Notes: generated by a model from the sequence alone, not told the origin. Counted from the stretch's first letter, positions 44,947 through 59,400 are shown. The stretch: DNA of 64,000 bases from Arctopsyche grandis (GCF_051622035.1 NC_135355.1:9858501-9922500), one strand, 5' to 3'. Numbers and translations are program-made.

Positions 44947-47137
44947 CTGATGGATTATATATCTAAAGTTCAAAAATTAATTGAATTGTTCAATATAGTC
45001 AACTAAATACAATATTTGCTGAAAGTATTTGTTTATGGGGTACATCCGAGTAGTTTGTACTCCATATACGATGACTTTCAAATACTTCTAGAACATGTAC
45101 ATAGGAATAGATATTAAAAATGTCACAAATAACCTTAAGGTAATTTATTATATAACATAAAGGCAGTAAATTATTACTTTATTTGATATTTAATTTTACT
45201 ACTTAAGGGGAAAAAGGTTAAAAACCACGGTTGAAATTGATCTCCAGTTAAATATATTTTTATTAATAATAATTAAGTGTAATTGTTCACTAAGTGTTTT
45301 TTCTGTCTTAATGGAATTTCAATTAGGTAAATGGACATTGTTAGCATTTATAATTTCTAGAAAAAACATACAATCGATGATGAATTATGTTTTTCGTTTA
45401 TAATGAAAGATATGAATATTTAAATTTGCAGAACTTCTGAACCTTTAGAACCCTTGTATCTCAAACTTGAGTAAATTTGAAATGTTCGATTATCGATTTC
45501 ATTGGGTTTTCTGTTAAATTTATAATTACTGACTTTATTCATATCTGACATTCAAAATATCTAAATTGCATTTTGTCAAACGTACAATTTACAATTGGCC
45601 AAATGTTTGTATGTTGAAACTTGATTTTTCTTTTTGGATATTTCTGTTGCTATTTTTTTGTATTTTGTAATTTTGGAAAAATTTTATATTTATGTTTCAT
45701 TAAATTAATCTGTATAAAAATGAATTGACCATTTATTTAATCAATTAATCATTGTCGGCTATAATATGTATATTAAGTTGTTTCCCATTATAAAAAAGCC
45801 AATCATATCAGTGATTTTATTTAAAATATTATAATTTTTTTTTTTTTTTTTGAAAAAATAGTTGCAATATTATCTTTTTTTTATGAAATATTCTTGTACA
45901 TATGTGTCTATTTTTAAACTTTTCATTGCGCTTATTACTTTCAATATTTTTTCTTTTAGAAAGTGACATATTATGCAGCCTCAACAAAAAAAGTGGAATT
46001 TTCTTTAGGCTTCTGTTTGCTTCTTTCAAAAGATAATGTGCTAATATCCAAATTGTTTAATTTAGAACTATACAGAGTTGAAACTTTTCAACGGAATTAT
46101 TTTTAATGAAATAGTTTTACTATTTTAAAATTATTTAAGTATAATATATATGTACATACATACTAATGTATGGTAGAACAGCACATTTTTGTGTAATAAA
46201 AATCATGTGTATTTTCGCTGTTATGAAACTTTTTTTTGCATTAGATTGTTTTGTAATTGAACTCACATTAAAATTCAGCAACGAAAATGATTAGATATAT
46301 GTATTTTTCAAAATGGTTATACGGAGGCCACTTTTGATTGTCGTCATTATTTTAAAGTGAGCAGTTTCTGGATTGAAATTGAAAGTCACATTATTTTTGG
46401 AAAATACTGATTGATTTGTATGTATGTATGTGTGGTGTATACATAGATTAAAAAAAATTGTGAACTCGTTCGCTATTTAATTCTAACTTTTATTAATTAC
46501 TTTTATTGTCTTTTTGTACTCCTGTGATGCGATATGATCTCATCGACACATAAATTTATTCATATTTAATTATGATATATAATTATATTTATAGATGTAT
46601 ACTTAAGCGATTTAAGCATAAACCTAAAGATGACTTTTGATTAACGTGACTGTACCAATTAACAATGCTCGGACCAATAAAAACCACAAACATACCTTTC
46701 TTGACCAAATATTGAGATTTTGTGTAAACTGCAAATATAAATCTGAGATATGTATGTATATATATACATATCTAGTGGCATGCTAGACTTTACTCAGGTC
46801 TATCAAAATATATGGACTTCATGAAACATTTTTAAATTCAAATTCAAAAATTTGACATGTAATACAACTTCTCGAAATTACATATGTACATACATACATA
46901 CTTATGTAGTTTATGGTGTACCTATAAGTATGTATTGAAGCGTCAGTTTACTATGTTGATAAAAATAAAACTAAATTTGGCATATTATATTTCGAATCAT
47001 CATATTTAAAAAAAATAAATGCATGTAATAATTTTTTCATCTACGTGTTGAGTGTATTAAAAGATTTTTAATTATTGATATTTTAGATATAGAATAGAGT
47101 ACAATGTAATATAATTAAAAAATATTAACACAAAAGA

Positions 47138-47238
<101 letters not shown>

Positions 47239-47428
47239 AAATATATGAGCTACATATATAAATGAAATCGTTTTTGTTTGTATAAACTTCATATATACAA
47301 TTAAAAAATAATTATATATTTAAATTTTACAATAAATAATAATAATAATAATAATCATGTGTTTTATTTTTCCATTTCATTCATTTATTTTGCAGGAACT
47401 CTAATAATAAAGAGGCTTAGCACCATTT

Positions 47429-47860
47429 GCAAATACCTGAATTCGAATATGACAATGATTTTTGTTGTTTTGCTCTCATTTATGAGTAAAGCCCGGACCC
47501 TGAGGGGGCCGTTTATTGTTCAAATGTTGTAAATGCATTGTTAAAGGTTTGCCGAACCTTTTTTAAAAAGCATTTACAACAACTGAACAATAAACGGCAC
47601 GCTTCCGGTCCTACCTCTATTTATGAGATATGAGCTTTTAAAAAATGCGTTGTTTTTACAGTTTTTTGGCTTTTGTAGTCTTTAACTCAAAATTTACTAA
47701 AGCTGTGCTAAAGTTATGTTACTAAATCTGTGCTAAGTGAGTATATAAAAGTGAATATTTGATAAAATAAATTAAACTCACCAGAAATATTCAAAGACAA
47801 CACTGAGTTATATAAAATCACTAAAATCGGCAATTGATTTCGCGTAAAAACAATGTAGAT
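47429..47860. mobile_element. CACTG-family foldback fragment carrying a nested MITE
   Basis: CCTGAATTCGAATATGACAATG, ATTTTTGTTGTTTTGCTC on one side and TTTTTTGGCTTTTGTAGTCTT-TAACTCAAAAT on the other match the arms of 7212-7861. The MITE at 47487-47619 sits inside. Outer ends are decayed. Confidence 0.5.
47487..47619. mobile_element. Palindromic hAT-type MITE (copy 7) with 8-bp target duplication
   Basis: Starts TAAAGCCCGGACCCTGAGG, ends CCGGTCCTACCTCTA. Flanked by exact TTTATGAG at 47479-47486 and 47620-47627. Centre AAAGGTTTGCCGAACCTTT. Confidence 0.88.
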
Positions 47861-48009
47861 GGGTTTTCTTCAGCGGACGCTCGAACACTGTTTCGACGAC
47901 ACAGTTGATGCATTTCTTGCATAATGAAAAAAAAGGATATGATTTTTTTTGTATGGTCAGGGTGTTCTAAAATAGAAAAAAATTGTGAAAGTTTACGAAT
48001 ATGGCAAGA

Positions 48010-48376
48010 GTTACAATTAATATGGCAGGGTACTGTATATATGTATATGTATGTATAAAAATGAATGTCTGTGTGTGTGTCTCGAATAGGCTCCTAAACC
48101 ACTTAACCGATGACGATGGAACTTTCAGGATTTGTTGTATGCATGTCCGGGAAGATTACTGTGAAAATAAAACGGGAAAAAACCGGAACGGAAACAGGAA
48201 TGTGTGTCATTGCAACGCTATAATTTTAAATGTTTTCGCGTCGCGACCAACTGCCTGCGTTTTTCCGACAAATGGAAACGGGAACGAGAATGGGAATGGG
48301 AACGGGAACGAGAAAGGGGAACGGGAATTGCATGCGTTATTGTGGCATTGCAACGCATGCCGGGTTCAGCTAGTTG
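48010..48376 (+). repeat. Helitron-like non-autonomous element with (GGGAAC)n
   Basis: GTCTGTGTGTGTGTCTCGAAT, GGCTCCTAAACCACTTAACC and GATGACGATGGAACTTTCAGG, then (GGAACGGGAATG)-type repeats, and the terminus GCATGCCGGGTTCAGCTAGT. The two GCATGC blocks (48330, 48355) could form the hairpin expected before a CTAGT end. The 132-codon open frame across it is a product of the repeat. Confidence 0.5.
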
Positions 48377-50234
48377 AATATAAACCCGAATCAGAATAAA
48401 AGGAAATTTAAACATAAAAAGATGTCAGATGAATTGGCCGAAGACGAATTACCAACTTTCAATTAAGTAAAAAATTCATAATATCATTGATAATATTATA
48501 ATGCAATTACAATATAGATTTAAATGTATTCAACAAGTGGTAAAATAATTTTACTTTTTAAATGATTGACGCGCTTGATCGACCAGCGATCAAGCGCGAC
48601 TATCAAAATCTAAGTAGAAAGTGAATTAGCAAGTAATATAAATTTTGATAATATAATAACAGACTTTGCTAACGCCAAATTCACAGAGAATTCGTCTTTA
48701 GCTTTTTCTTTCTGTAATAATTAATAAGTTAAGTTGTTAATAATGAAATAGGTTACCAGTCTAGACAGACTTATAGTTTTACATAAAGAGAAATTTATTT
48801 GAAACAAACATTACTAAAAAATTAAAATAAATGAAAATTAAACACCCCTTTATTTAGGAAGTAATGCAGTAGTAAAAGAGTGGTGAATAATAGCCAGTTA
48901 TTGCCAATTACTAGTTTCTTTTTTGATCGTGGATAACGAGGGATTACTGTGGTTATCAAAAAAAGTTTAAATTAATTTAACGAATTGCACAGCCTTTGTT
49001 GTGAGTTGAAATGAAACAAAATGTAAGTTCATATAAATATTTATTACAACATTAATTACAATATGTCAAAATTTAATTGCAAGACATTTTCTATGTAATT
49101 AAACTGGCGCCGATTAAGCAGCACACAAAACAATACAGTTTTCATCTAAAAAAATATAACATCTAGGCCAAACATGTGTATATAAATATTATTTTTTTTT
49201 CATTTCAATGATTGAACATTATATAATAAATATTTACGAATTAATTGGGCAATTATGAAAATTAATGAAAAATAATTTTTATATTAAGGATGTGTGATCA
49301 CAAAAAAAAACAATTAATTTACTTTCGAAAGGACTTTATATGATTAACATGTGCATATGTATTATACTCATAATTTCAGTGACTAAACAAATCATTTTAA
49401 ATAGAATGCAAGCACTATCTTCTAGCGATGGCAAAAAATAATAATAAAATACATCAATGTTAAATGTGAAGTGTAAACGAAATGATTTTCAAACGTATAA
49501 TTAATGTTTATTGATCACACAATGCTTTATAGAGAAAAGAGAACGAAATTAATGAAAATCAGATACAGATATATAAAATGTAGCGTAATATAAATTTATA
49601 TAAATATAAATGTAAGACATACATATTGTATGAATTTCATGTATTTCTTTTATTCAATTTAAATATCAATGTACAAAAGTTAATGAAAGAGCTTTTATGA
49701 AAAATTAGTTAATCCATATCACAAATATAAACCTACCCAGCTATCTTTATACGTATAATAATATGTATGTATATCAACTATTAAAATTTGTATCATTTTT
49801 GCAATTTTTATTACATATTGGTAAAGTAGAATACTACATAATATATGCATGTAAAAATATATGTCACGACCATAGTAAAGCCTATGCTGTTATATTTAGC
49901 TTATCAAATCTGTACACCTGATTTGGTGTACAGATTTGATAAGCTAAATATTTACCTATAAAAACTGAGGCAGAACTGCGTTGAGCTTGTGTGCATAAAT
50001 TACAAACACTCTCGGCGCGGTCCTGCTTATAAGATAGAAAGCTTCCCAGAATGTAGTGATATTTTGCTATTGGTATTGATATATAGGTATATTCTCTGAG
50101 AGAGCTAAAGAAATCGATTTTATATCAAATCTCCAAAATGCAAGAGTTACACACATATTACATATGCATTTGTTATCTATACAATAATTATATGTACATA
50201 TATAGGCAGTACTATAGTCTTGCATATACTAATG
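48377..50234. other. AT-rich interval between the convergent genes
   Basis: No coding or repeat family seen except palindromes at 48570-48598 and 49892-49951. Confidence 0.4.
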
Positions 50235-50515
50235 CATACATACAGTGGCGTAGCTACCTAACAGTAGGGTCATGCAAAGCATGAGGGTTCAGCTTGACAA
50301 GGGGTCCAAATTTTTAAGCACTCAATATGAAAAAAAACTTAGTATCAATCTAAAAATATCGAAAGTTTAAACAGAACATACACAATTTAAATAAATTACG
50401 AAATTTATATGTGAGAGAAATGGCCTGTAAGTGGGGTTGAAATGATTATTATTATATTAAATTTTATAACATTATTGACAAGGTACCCGTTCAACTTAAA
50501 AGTCACATTCAAAGA

Positions 50516-50905
50516 ATGCAGTTACTGAAAAACTATTTCAATTTTCTTGAACCTCGCAATATTATAAATACATCAGAAGCAGATATTTTGGAAAATTGTT
50601 TGAAAATTACCCATAAGTTTTCTCAGAGAAACTTTGATGCCCAGTTCATTCACGTAATTTCACTATTGAAAAAAGGCTTGACTGAAAATATGATCATAAG
50701 ACAATTTTCAGAATTACTCGTCACGAAATATGTACAGTTTTTGGAAAGTGAATTTTCAGAAGTTTATGTTATTTACCATGTGGTCACAGTGTTGAAAGGT
50801 CTTTCAATAAGTTAAAAATGATTAAAGACTACAAAAGGAATTCTATCGGACAATCCCGCATTACTGGCCATTCATTGAACAGAAACAAGTATCAAAAATA
50901 GAACG
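50516..50905 (+). pseudogene. hAT transposase C-terminal fragment
   Basis: A 99-codon frame (FLEPRNIINTSEADILENCL ...) runs into a frameshift near 50775. After it the sequence reads ERSFNKLKMIKDYKRNSIGQ, then SRITGHSLNR, which is the hAT C-terminal dimerisation motif ('ERSFSKLK.IK...R..... RL..L'). Lacks the N-terminal zinc finger and most of the catalytic domain; non-functional. Confidence 0.75.
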
Positions 50906-50938
50906 TAAAAAACTTATTTCATTTCATATTTAAAAAGA

Positions 50939-51402
50939 GGTTGTGGCTATTTGCAGGTACTATATCTGCGACAGGGGCAAAGCCTTCTGCGCATGCGCGT
51001 GAACTGTCACTGTCAGCGTGTTAACTGTTAAAATTTTGTTTTAAACCTCTTAGAATTTAGTTCGAACTCGTAAAGTTACGTAGAGTAAAAAATATAATCC
51101 AAATTAGTTAATATTATTAATTGTTAGAAAATTATTATCATATACAACATATAATAACTACATACAAGTCTTACAAGCCGCGAACTAGCTAAATGATATA
51201 GATCTATTATAATAACGTGCGAAATTTATTTGCTTCATGTATAATGAACGATTGAAACAAGTCTAGCATACATTAGATGAAAGAAATTATAATCGGATTA
51301 TAAGTTCACGCGCATGCGCAGAAGGTTTTGCGCCTGTCCCAGATATAGTACCTGCAAATAGCCAATAATTCGCAGATATAGTACCTGCAAATAGCCACAA
51401 CC
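50939..51402. mobile_element. Nested element with long inverted ends (MULE-like)
   Basis: The left end GGTTGTGGCTATTTGCAGG then TACTATATCTGCGACAGGGGC and CTTCTGCGCATGCGCGTGAAC is inverted at the right. The right end carries the terminal about 30 bp twice (ATATAGTACCTGCAAATAGCC at 51340 and again at 51376). Flanks TTAAAAAGA (50930-50938) and TTAAAAAAA (51403-51411) are a 9-bp duplication with one mismatch, fitting Mutator-like elements. Confidence 0.7.
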
Positions 51403-51472
51403 TTAAAAAAATGTTAGTTAAGTAATTTTTGCATGAGGGCCCAAAGTTTCTAGCTACGCCACTGCATACATA

Positions 51473-53049
51473 TAATTATACACAGTTGAGTATCTACTTT
51501 AAATACAGAAATTGTTCTTGGCTACATACTTTAGGATATAATTTATCTAGAATTAAGCGGTATTTTGATGTAATGGTGAAAATAGAGTATATTGAGAATG
51601 ATTAAGTTGACAAACGAAAAATGCCAAGTAAATTTTCTTATGGGATTTGTAACAGACAATTCTTATGCATTTTATAAGATTTTCAGATTTTTTTTTATGT
51701 AATTTAATATTTATACTAGTAGCTCAGTAATTACGCAACAGTAATGTGTAATTTTTTGGCAATATTTTTGAAATTATTTTTAATTAGGTGGGCTAGCAAA
51801 TTATCAATGAACTATGTGTTAACATAGTTTGATAAAATTAAGGAACTGACATGTAAATGCATGTCCGATGAATAAGATTATGACATATTGATTACAGTAG
51901 TATGTAATTAATATTTTAACCAACGGTGACATTCAAATTGCAAAAATCTCTAATTCTATTTAAAACATTATTGAACGACAATAAATTATTTCTATTGGTA
52001 CAGTTTGATTTGTTTTATTTAATTCAATTATTTGATGAATTCCCTTGTATTAGAATACAATATAAAGATGTAAAATTTTTTAAGAAGATTATGAGTACAT
52101 TTAGGCAGGATATAAGTAATTAGTTTTCATATTAAAAAAAAATTAGATTCATTTTCTAAACTACGTAATATAATATTGAAAAAATGTTATTTTCAACATT
52201 AATAAAAACAAATGAAAGAGTTAATATTTAATTAGGAATTATAATGAAAATATGGGCAAATCTGTGAATATAGGTACTTTTTTTTTAATAAAATAGGATG
52301 CACAAATTACTACAATATCTACAAGTCTAAATTTATTATCATTGGACTTCATCACACATCATAATTAATCATAATAATTTAAATTCATCTAACCATTTAT
52401 AGTTAATTACACATAATAATCTATTCAGTGATACATTTAGGCACATCAATTGTAAGTTAGTAAATAAGTTTATATCATATAATATATGTGATGTAATTAA
52501 ATATCTACACAATTTGTTAGATTTCTTTCCAAAATCAGTGTTTGAAATACATATATGGACACGAGCAAGCCCGATCAATACGACTATATATACAAACTAT
52601 GGATAACTGGTATGTTTTACAAAATTTTTGTCCTGCAATGCAAATTTTCGGTTGGATCTTTGCTCGTGCATACACACACTACACATGTACATACATATCT
52701 ATCTATCCACAGATGCTTATAAAGTAACAAGAGATATCATTTATGATGAATTTCATTACATTTTAATAATAATGCATGAACCCTTTTGCTCTTCCAATCT
52801 ATTAAGCGTCTAATTTAATTGGAGAAATAAACCATTTTGACTTTTACAAATATTCTCTGTGCGAAATTCATTAAAGTCACATACATACATATTTTGTTGC
52901 TACGTTTCTTTTATAACTTATACAATGGGATCTATCGCAAAAGTCTACTGAACAAACGCAGCGACTCGTGATGAAGCAAATTAAATTTGCGAAGTTCATA
53001 CTTACATAAACAGAATTTATACATGTGGAAATTGACCATTTTTGTGTAC
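51473..53049. other. AT-rich interval, nothing recognised
   Basis: No supported exon; short open frames only. Confidence 0.4.
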
Positions 53050-53057
53050 ATAGATAT

Positions 53058-53461
53058 CAGTGGCGGATCCAGGAAATTTACAGGGCGGGGGCCATTTATA
53101 ATTTTAATACACATATTTTTTTTTTAAATAACACGTATATTCAGTTATATTATTAATTTATTGTTATGTAAACTTATTAATTTGTGAAACCAATATTTCA
53201 GCTAAAGATAAAAGCGGAAATTCCCAGTGTAGGCGAAGGATCATGGATCAGCTGCATTGATAACATTTTATACCTGTAGGGCAAAGTGGTCTGCTCACAC
53301 TCCCGATTCAATGATTTTACTTTTTATACCAAAAAAGCGCGTTTGAATTGCGTTTTTAAACGCCGAACGCGAATTTAAATTATTATTTATATGTATAATA
53401 TTATGTAGTCCTCTAGGGTGGTGGCCATTGATCTTGTGCCACCACCGTGGTTCTGCCACTA
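53058..53461. mobile_element. Non-autonomous hAT element, 'CAGTGGCGGATCCA' ends
   Basis: Left CAGTGGCGGATCCAGG, right GTGGTTCTGCCACTA (reverse TAGTGGCAGAACCAC). Flanks ATAGATAT (53050-53057) and ATAAATAT (53462-53469) match at 7 of 8. Internal GGCGGGGGCC and GGTGGTGGCC blocks mirror each other. No transposase. Confidence 0.75.
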
Positions 53462-56400
53462 ATAAATATGTACATATATGATTTGGAGAAAAATGTATTT
53501 ATATCTGAAATGGAGGTTTTATTAAAAAAAAAAAGGAATTAAAACACTTCTGTGTTCAGAATATTATAAAAGATCTCTTTTATAATGAATCATACACTTA
53601 TTTTCAATATGTGGATATTAGAAAGACAACACAAGTGCATAATATATCTTTTTTGCATTTGAATTATTATAAATAGCGTTATTAATATTAGAGGGGGTTT
53701 ATGTATATTGTAAGCCATATTTTTATAGTTATTTAAAAAGTACCATGAATACGAAATTATGGCCCCGGCGTGGTTTTTCCGTGATTCAATTCAATACATT
53801 TGCTTTAGGGATGCACTGATTGTAACGAGCCCTAATGTTCCCCTACACATTTAAACATTTAAAACTAAAAATCTACCACACGAGATTTATATAATATATT
53901 TAAAAACATTTTAATATCTTATAACAATTATAAAAATATCATTTGAAAGACACCAAATGTGTAATATAATATTATTATAAAAAGTGACACATAGATTTTA
54001 GAGATTAGAAAATGCTGCCCACAAATCACAGAAATCAATCTGGTAGTCAAGTAATTAAATGAATTCTCAAAATTGTTTGTAATTGCAATTAAGTTTATCA
54101 CTAATATCTAAGAAATGTATTCATTTGGTTTTATATTTGTAATCGTGTGAGTATGAACGACGAGTAAAATAATAATTTAATAGAATTTTGGTTTTTGTGG
54201 GATTTTTAAGTAAACAATGCGTAAGAAAATATTGAAAGGGGCAAAAATTGACAAAATAGAATTATTTAATAGTTTTTCTATAACAGAATGTGTTGAATGG
54301 GATATGTAAAACTAATTCTGATCGATTTGCACACACATTGACACATATTATACACGTGAATAAGTCATACTACGGTGATAATGAAATATAAATTCTCACA
54401 TTTACAAAATTAAACCCTATATAGTATATACTATCTAATCAAATCGTGTTCTGCAATTGAGCTAAATGTAATATATGTAAGTATGTATTATGTATCTAGT
54501 ATGAAAGCAGAGTGTGGTTTCAAAACTTACATTATTAATTTTCTTGCTCAATTATGAAATATGTGGCAATTTATGTAAAATTCAAAGTGTATGTGTGTGT
54601 GCAAACAACGGATCAACATTTGTAACATACGTACATCTAAATACTCATGCATATGTTTAATGCTAATCATAAAAGATAACACACAGAGGAGGAAAATTTA
54701 TCTAACATCTAAAAATGTGTATTTTAAGTCTCCACAAGGAATCTAGATTCTAAGTATTAAATATTTAATTAGGTACTTCCAATTGTAGACAGCAATGTTA
54801 AGCTCATAGTATATGTTATTTTTTATTAAGAGTAGAATGTCACCTTACTTTACATACATATATCTAACAGGTGATACACCAATACACAAACGAGTAGACT
54901 GCTACATATACAATAATCACAGCTGAACTAAACATCATAATTTTGGCCATTTTTGTGCTTTTACATAATGTTCCGAGCTCAAAGCATTCAATATACATAT
55001 ATTTATGTGTATATATTATATTAATTGAAACATTGAAGCTATTTGAAAAAAAACAACAAACAATAAAACAATTGAATAGATGTGTATTGAGTTATCATTG
55101 ATTTCAGTCTCACATTACATTGAAGTTATCAAGCGAAAAATTCAAAAATCTTAGAAGGCACCAAAACAGCTTTTAAATTCAACTAAATAATAAAAATAAA
55201 TCTACTAATGTATTACATGGTTGCGAAAAGAGCATGCTATTCAATTACGAGGAATGTGAAGCAATAAATATGAGCATATATCTTAATACTTGCCTTACTG
55301 TGCTAAAAAATCCGATATCCACTGTGCTGGACGCCAAATGTCCAGTTAAAAATGTTTGTTTTAAGTTTTAATAATGCAAAATCTGCGAGGTTAAATTTTG
55401 TTATTAGTTATAAAAATCATTTTATTATGTATTAAAAACGTCGAATAATATAAAATAAGTGCAAGAAATTAAAAAAAACGATTCCAAGGCGGATTTCATT
55501 ACCACACTGGCCGTTGAGCGCAGCGTGCTGAAGTAAAAGGGGCTTCCCGAGAAAATAATTATTTTTGTTGTTATTGACCAATGTTTTTATTTCGTTATGA
55601 CATAATTCGAATCATGGAGGTTTTGACGAGAAATACATAAAATATGAAAACCCTGTATTCAGTACATTTGGGGAAATAAAATAAAATAGAAGTTGTGGTC
55701 ACTCGCTATCCGTCACAGTGCGGCAAGTGTTAAGCATACTCAAATACATATGTGACTAAATATGAATGGTTTGGTTTGATCAATTATAGATTAAAGATGG
55801 TGCAAAATGTGTAAATCTGTAAAAAAATATTAAAACAATAAAAAATCAAAATAAAACGATAAAAAGGAAATAAAAGAAATAAAAAAATAATATCACAGCA
55901 GTTAATATTTATTTACAACCATATATATTGTATATATGTAAAATATATGTATATTTAAAATAGCCCTGAATTCCCATGTTTGCTTTTACTAATTTATATG
56001 TATATATATATAATACAAAGTAACAAATAAGAGAAAGGAAAAAATTAAAAATAAATTGCCCCTACTGGATTTGTCTAAGATAATATTGCAAAAAACAAAT
56101 ACAAAATATAAAAAAAAAAACTAAAAATTAAGCATGTAACATATCTTAAAAAAAAAAAAAGTAATTTTAATCACAATGAAATATTTATGGAAACCGAAGG
56201 ACATATGTAATAGAAAATTCAATGTTTTTATTTTCATTATTGAATGTTAGGCATTTTAATTGCCTGAAGTTTATGTAAGAAAAGAAATATATTGAATAAA
56301 TATAAAATTTCTATCCCCCATTGAAAAAATGTACAAACAAGATTCATAATTAAAATTAATATAAACTAACGAAATTCAATTTAAGTGATGATTTTAAATT

Positions 56401-59400
56401 TAAATTGATTTTAAATTCTTTAGATTCACGAATTTCAAATACACAAATAATACTCAAAAATAAATTATTCTACAATTTTCGACAAGGACAAATATTATGA
56501 AATGCTCGCTATAATGATAAACAGAAAAAAAAATCGGACAATAATTGTACTTTGTTTCAGTGATAAATGCAATTCAAAAACCAAACATCCCATTTATGTA
56601 TTTTCAACTTGACAATTGAATGCAAAATAATAATTGAACCAAACAACAGCAATCACTACTCGGGCAACTATTGTCAATAAGCAATATCACTTACTTTTTG
56701 TTCAAAAGTTAGATTTGTAAATTTTTAAGTCATATAAATCAAGCACCTCTACACGTGAAAAATAATCGCAATAACGCGGGCAATTCTTAACGCATTTATG
56801 TATTCACAAAACTTGTAAGCCTCGTCTACAGAGTGTTACTCTCGTATATTACGTCTTAGGAGAAAAATCTATTCTACCAAAATATAAGTATACGATAACT
56901 CCAAATCACCAAATTAAAACAAGCAAAAATGCATATATTAATTACCGCACACCACAATTATGTATGTATATTATAAATCAATAACAAAAAGCTGTTTCTT
57001 CAAAAAGAATAAAAATATATACGTACATTACCCTAAAAAAATCATTTTAAAACTAATGATAATTGTAAAATCAAGTATTATATGGCATTTTCCACTTTAA
57101 CTATTTACGACAAACTAGCAGGAAAATGAGTGCTAATAATTTTTATGCGAATAGAACATACATATATTAGTTTTTAGAGATAAATTAGAAACGTCTTCTA
57201 ACACATCAAAATGGATATATGTATGTATATAATTAAAGCACAGTAAGCGAATTTTATAATAAAGAATATTTACACATCACGATTAAGTTCAAAGTTTCTA
57301 TAAAACCTCTATAAGAAAATATTCATTGGATATTTGCACGCATGACTAAATTGTATAAAAAAAACTGAACACATGAAACCTTTAGAGAAGCATTTTTATA
57401 TATGTATTTATGCATCCCTAGTCGAATATTACAGTAAAATATTTACCAACTCGCATTATTATTAAACGATGGTGGTAGTAAACACTAAACGAAACTTGAA
57501 AATGTTTTACAAAATATATACAATAATAACCGTGTTGGATTTAAAAAATTAATTAAATAGTTTTTAGTTAAAATAAACACATATATCAAAATTGGAAACT
57601 AATACCAAATCACAAACCATATTTTACAAAATTTATAATCTAAGTTTAAAAACAAAATAGTGAAAAGTTGAAAGCTGGATAAACATGCACATTAAATAGC
57701 TTAAAAATATCAATTATGATATATGTATATTTAAAAAATATTGATTGCATAAACATAAAATTTGATTATTCATAAAAAGTAATATGCGAACAATTTCAGT
57801 GAATATAGAAAAAAATTATTTGAAATAGTAAAAGAAATTTTTTAATTATATCTAATATCCCTAATATGCAAAAAATAAATTCGACCAAATACAGGTCTAT
57901 GTACATAGTTCAATATAAAATGAATCAAATATACATAGCAGAGTTGGTCGATGGAAAAAACTGAGATCTTTTTGTAATGTTTCAGCAAAACAAATTGACA
58001 AAACAAATTTTTCTCAGATTGCCAATTTGCACCCATGGCTAAATTTTATAAACAACAAAAAAAAATCAAGCTTTTTTTATCAGTCTCATTCATATTCTGT
58101 GAACATATTCTCAATCAAGACGAGGTTGCAAGTGTTAGTTTTTTAAAACATGCCGACCATTCGAGCGCCATTATAAATATATATCCATGTAATTTGAAAC
58201 AAGAAAATGAAATTAAAAGACAAGTATGTAATTATCAAAACATAAATACATCAGCCATTCACATAAATGTGGAACTAACTAAATATAAAGTACATATTTA
58301 CACAAGTCCACCAAGTTTGCAGTTTTGATATGTTATGCAGTTTTGAAATATAATACATACATATATGGAAAGATTTTTTTTGCTCAATGGTCATTATAGT
58401 TCTGCAATATTATTCCATTTTATGAACTAAGTTGCCAAAAATAAACCTATAAAACCTACTTTCAATGTAAGAAATTCATAAACATTAGTCAAATAAAGTG
58501 AATTATTTGGTAATAACATCTCATTAGAATTATATAATATTTATATACAAGTAATAATACACATGGAATAAGTTTAAAGCAGGTACTGATAAGAGTCAAA
58601 ATTTGAAAAATAACTTAATAGAAATAATTAATTTTTATTTGACTGGAGAAGTAAAAAAAATCAAATTGTTACAAATTGATATATGTATGTAGATATATGT
58701 ATATATTTTCAATATTTATAATGGAATAAAAAAATAGAACAAGTTTTTTTTTTTATAAGAGGCATCCATTATTCAATACAAATATATGTGTACTATATAC
58801 ATATTTATTTTAATTGAATTAGTGCATATACGTACATATATAGTGTCAATAACAATATTAAATTTTTCATTAGCTTCGCAAAACACTTGAAGATTATTTT
58901 GTTATACCAAAGATAAATATAGACACTCAAAATAATATAATTGAAAAAATTCAAATAACAGTCAAATTTATACAAAATTAACAAATTTAACAGCCAAGTG
59001 AAATTGAAATGAAATAAATGTATATATATATAAAAAAGAGCAAGCCAGTGTAAGCCAGGTAAGTAATGCACATATACATGTATGTACAATATACCCAATA
59101 AAAATTAATTTTAAATATAAGAATATAAAGAATGTGAATCAGATAATCTCTAAACTAAAAATTTAATTAGCGCTAATATGCAAGAATAAAATAATTAAAG
59201 TTCAATTTTAGAACACCATTTCCTCATTTTTTTCATAGCGTGTTAGCAGTATACTAGATAATAATCTTATTAGTAATCTCATCCACTTCTTTTCTCTCTT
59301 CACAAAATATTAATATAAAACATCAAACACAGTGAGATGGTGAAAACATCTTTGGTTTACTAAACACATACAATATACGCATATATTATACACATATGTC

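Larger units (their letters stand above)
50243..51464 (+). mobile_element. Deleted hAT transposon with perfect 8-bp target duplication
   Basis: Ends CAGTGGCGTAGCTA and TAGCTACGCCACTG; exact CATACATA at 50235-50242 and 51465-51472. It contains the C-terminal part of a hAT transposase (50516-50905) and a nested element (50939-51402). Confidence 0.9.
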
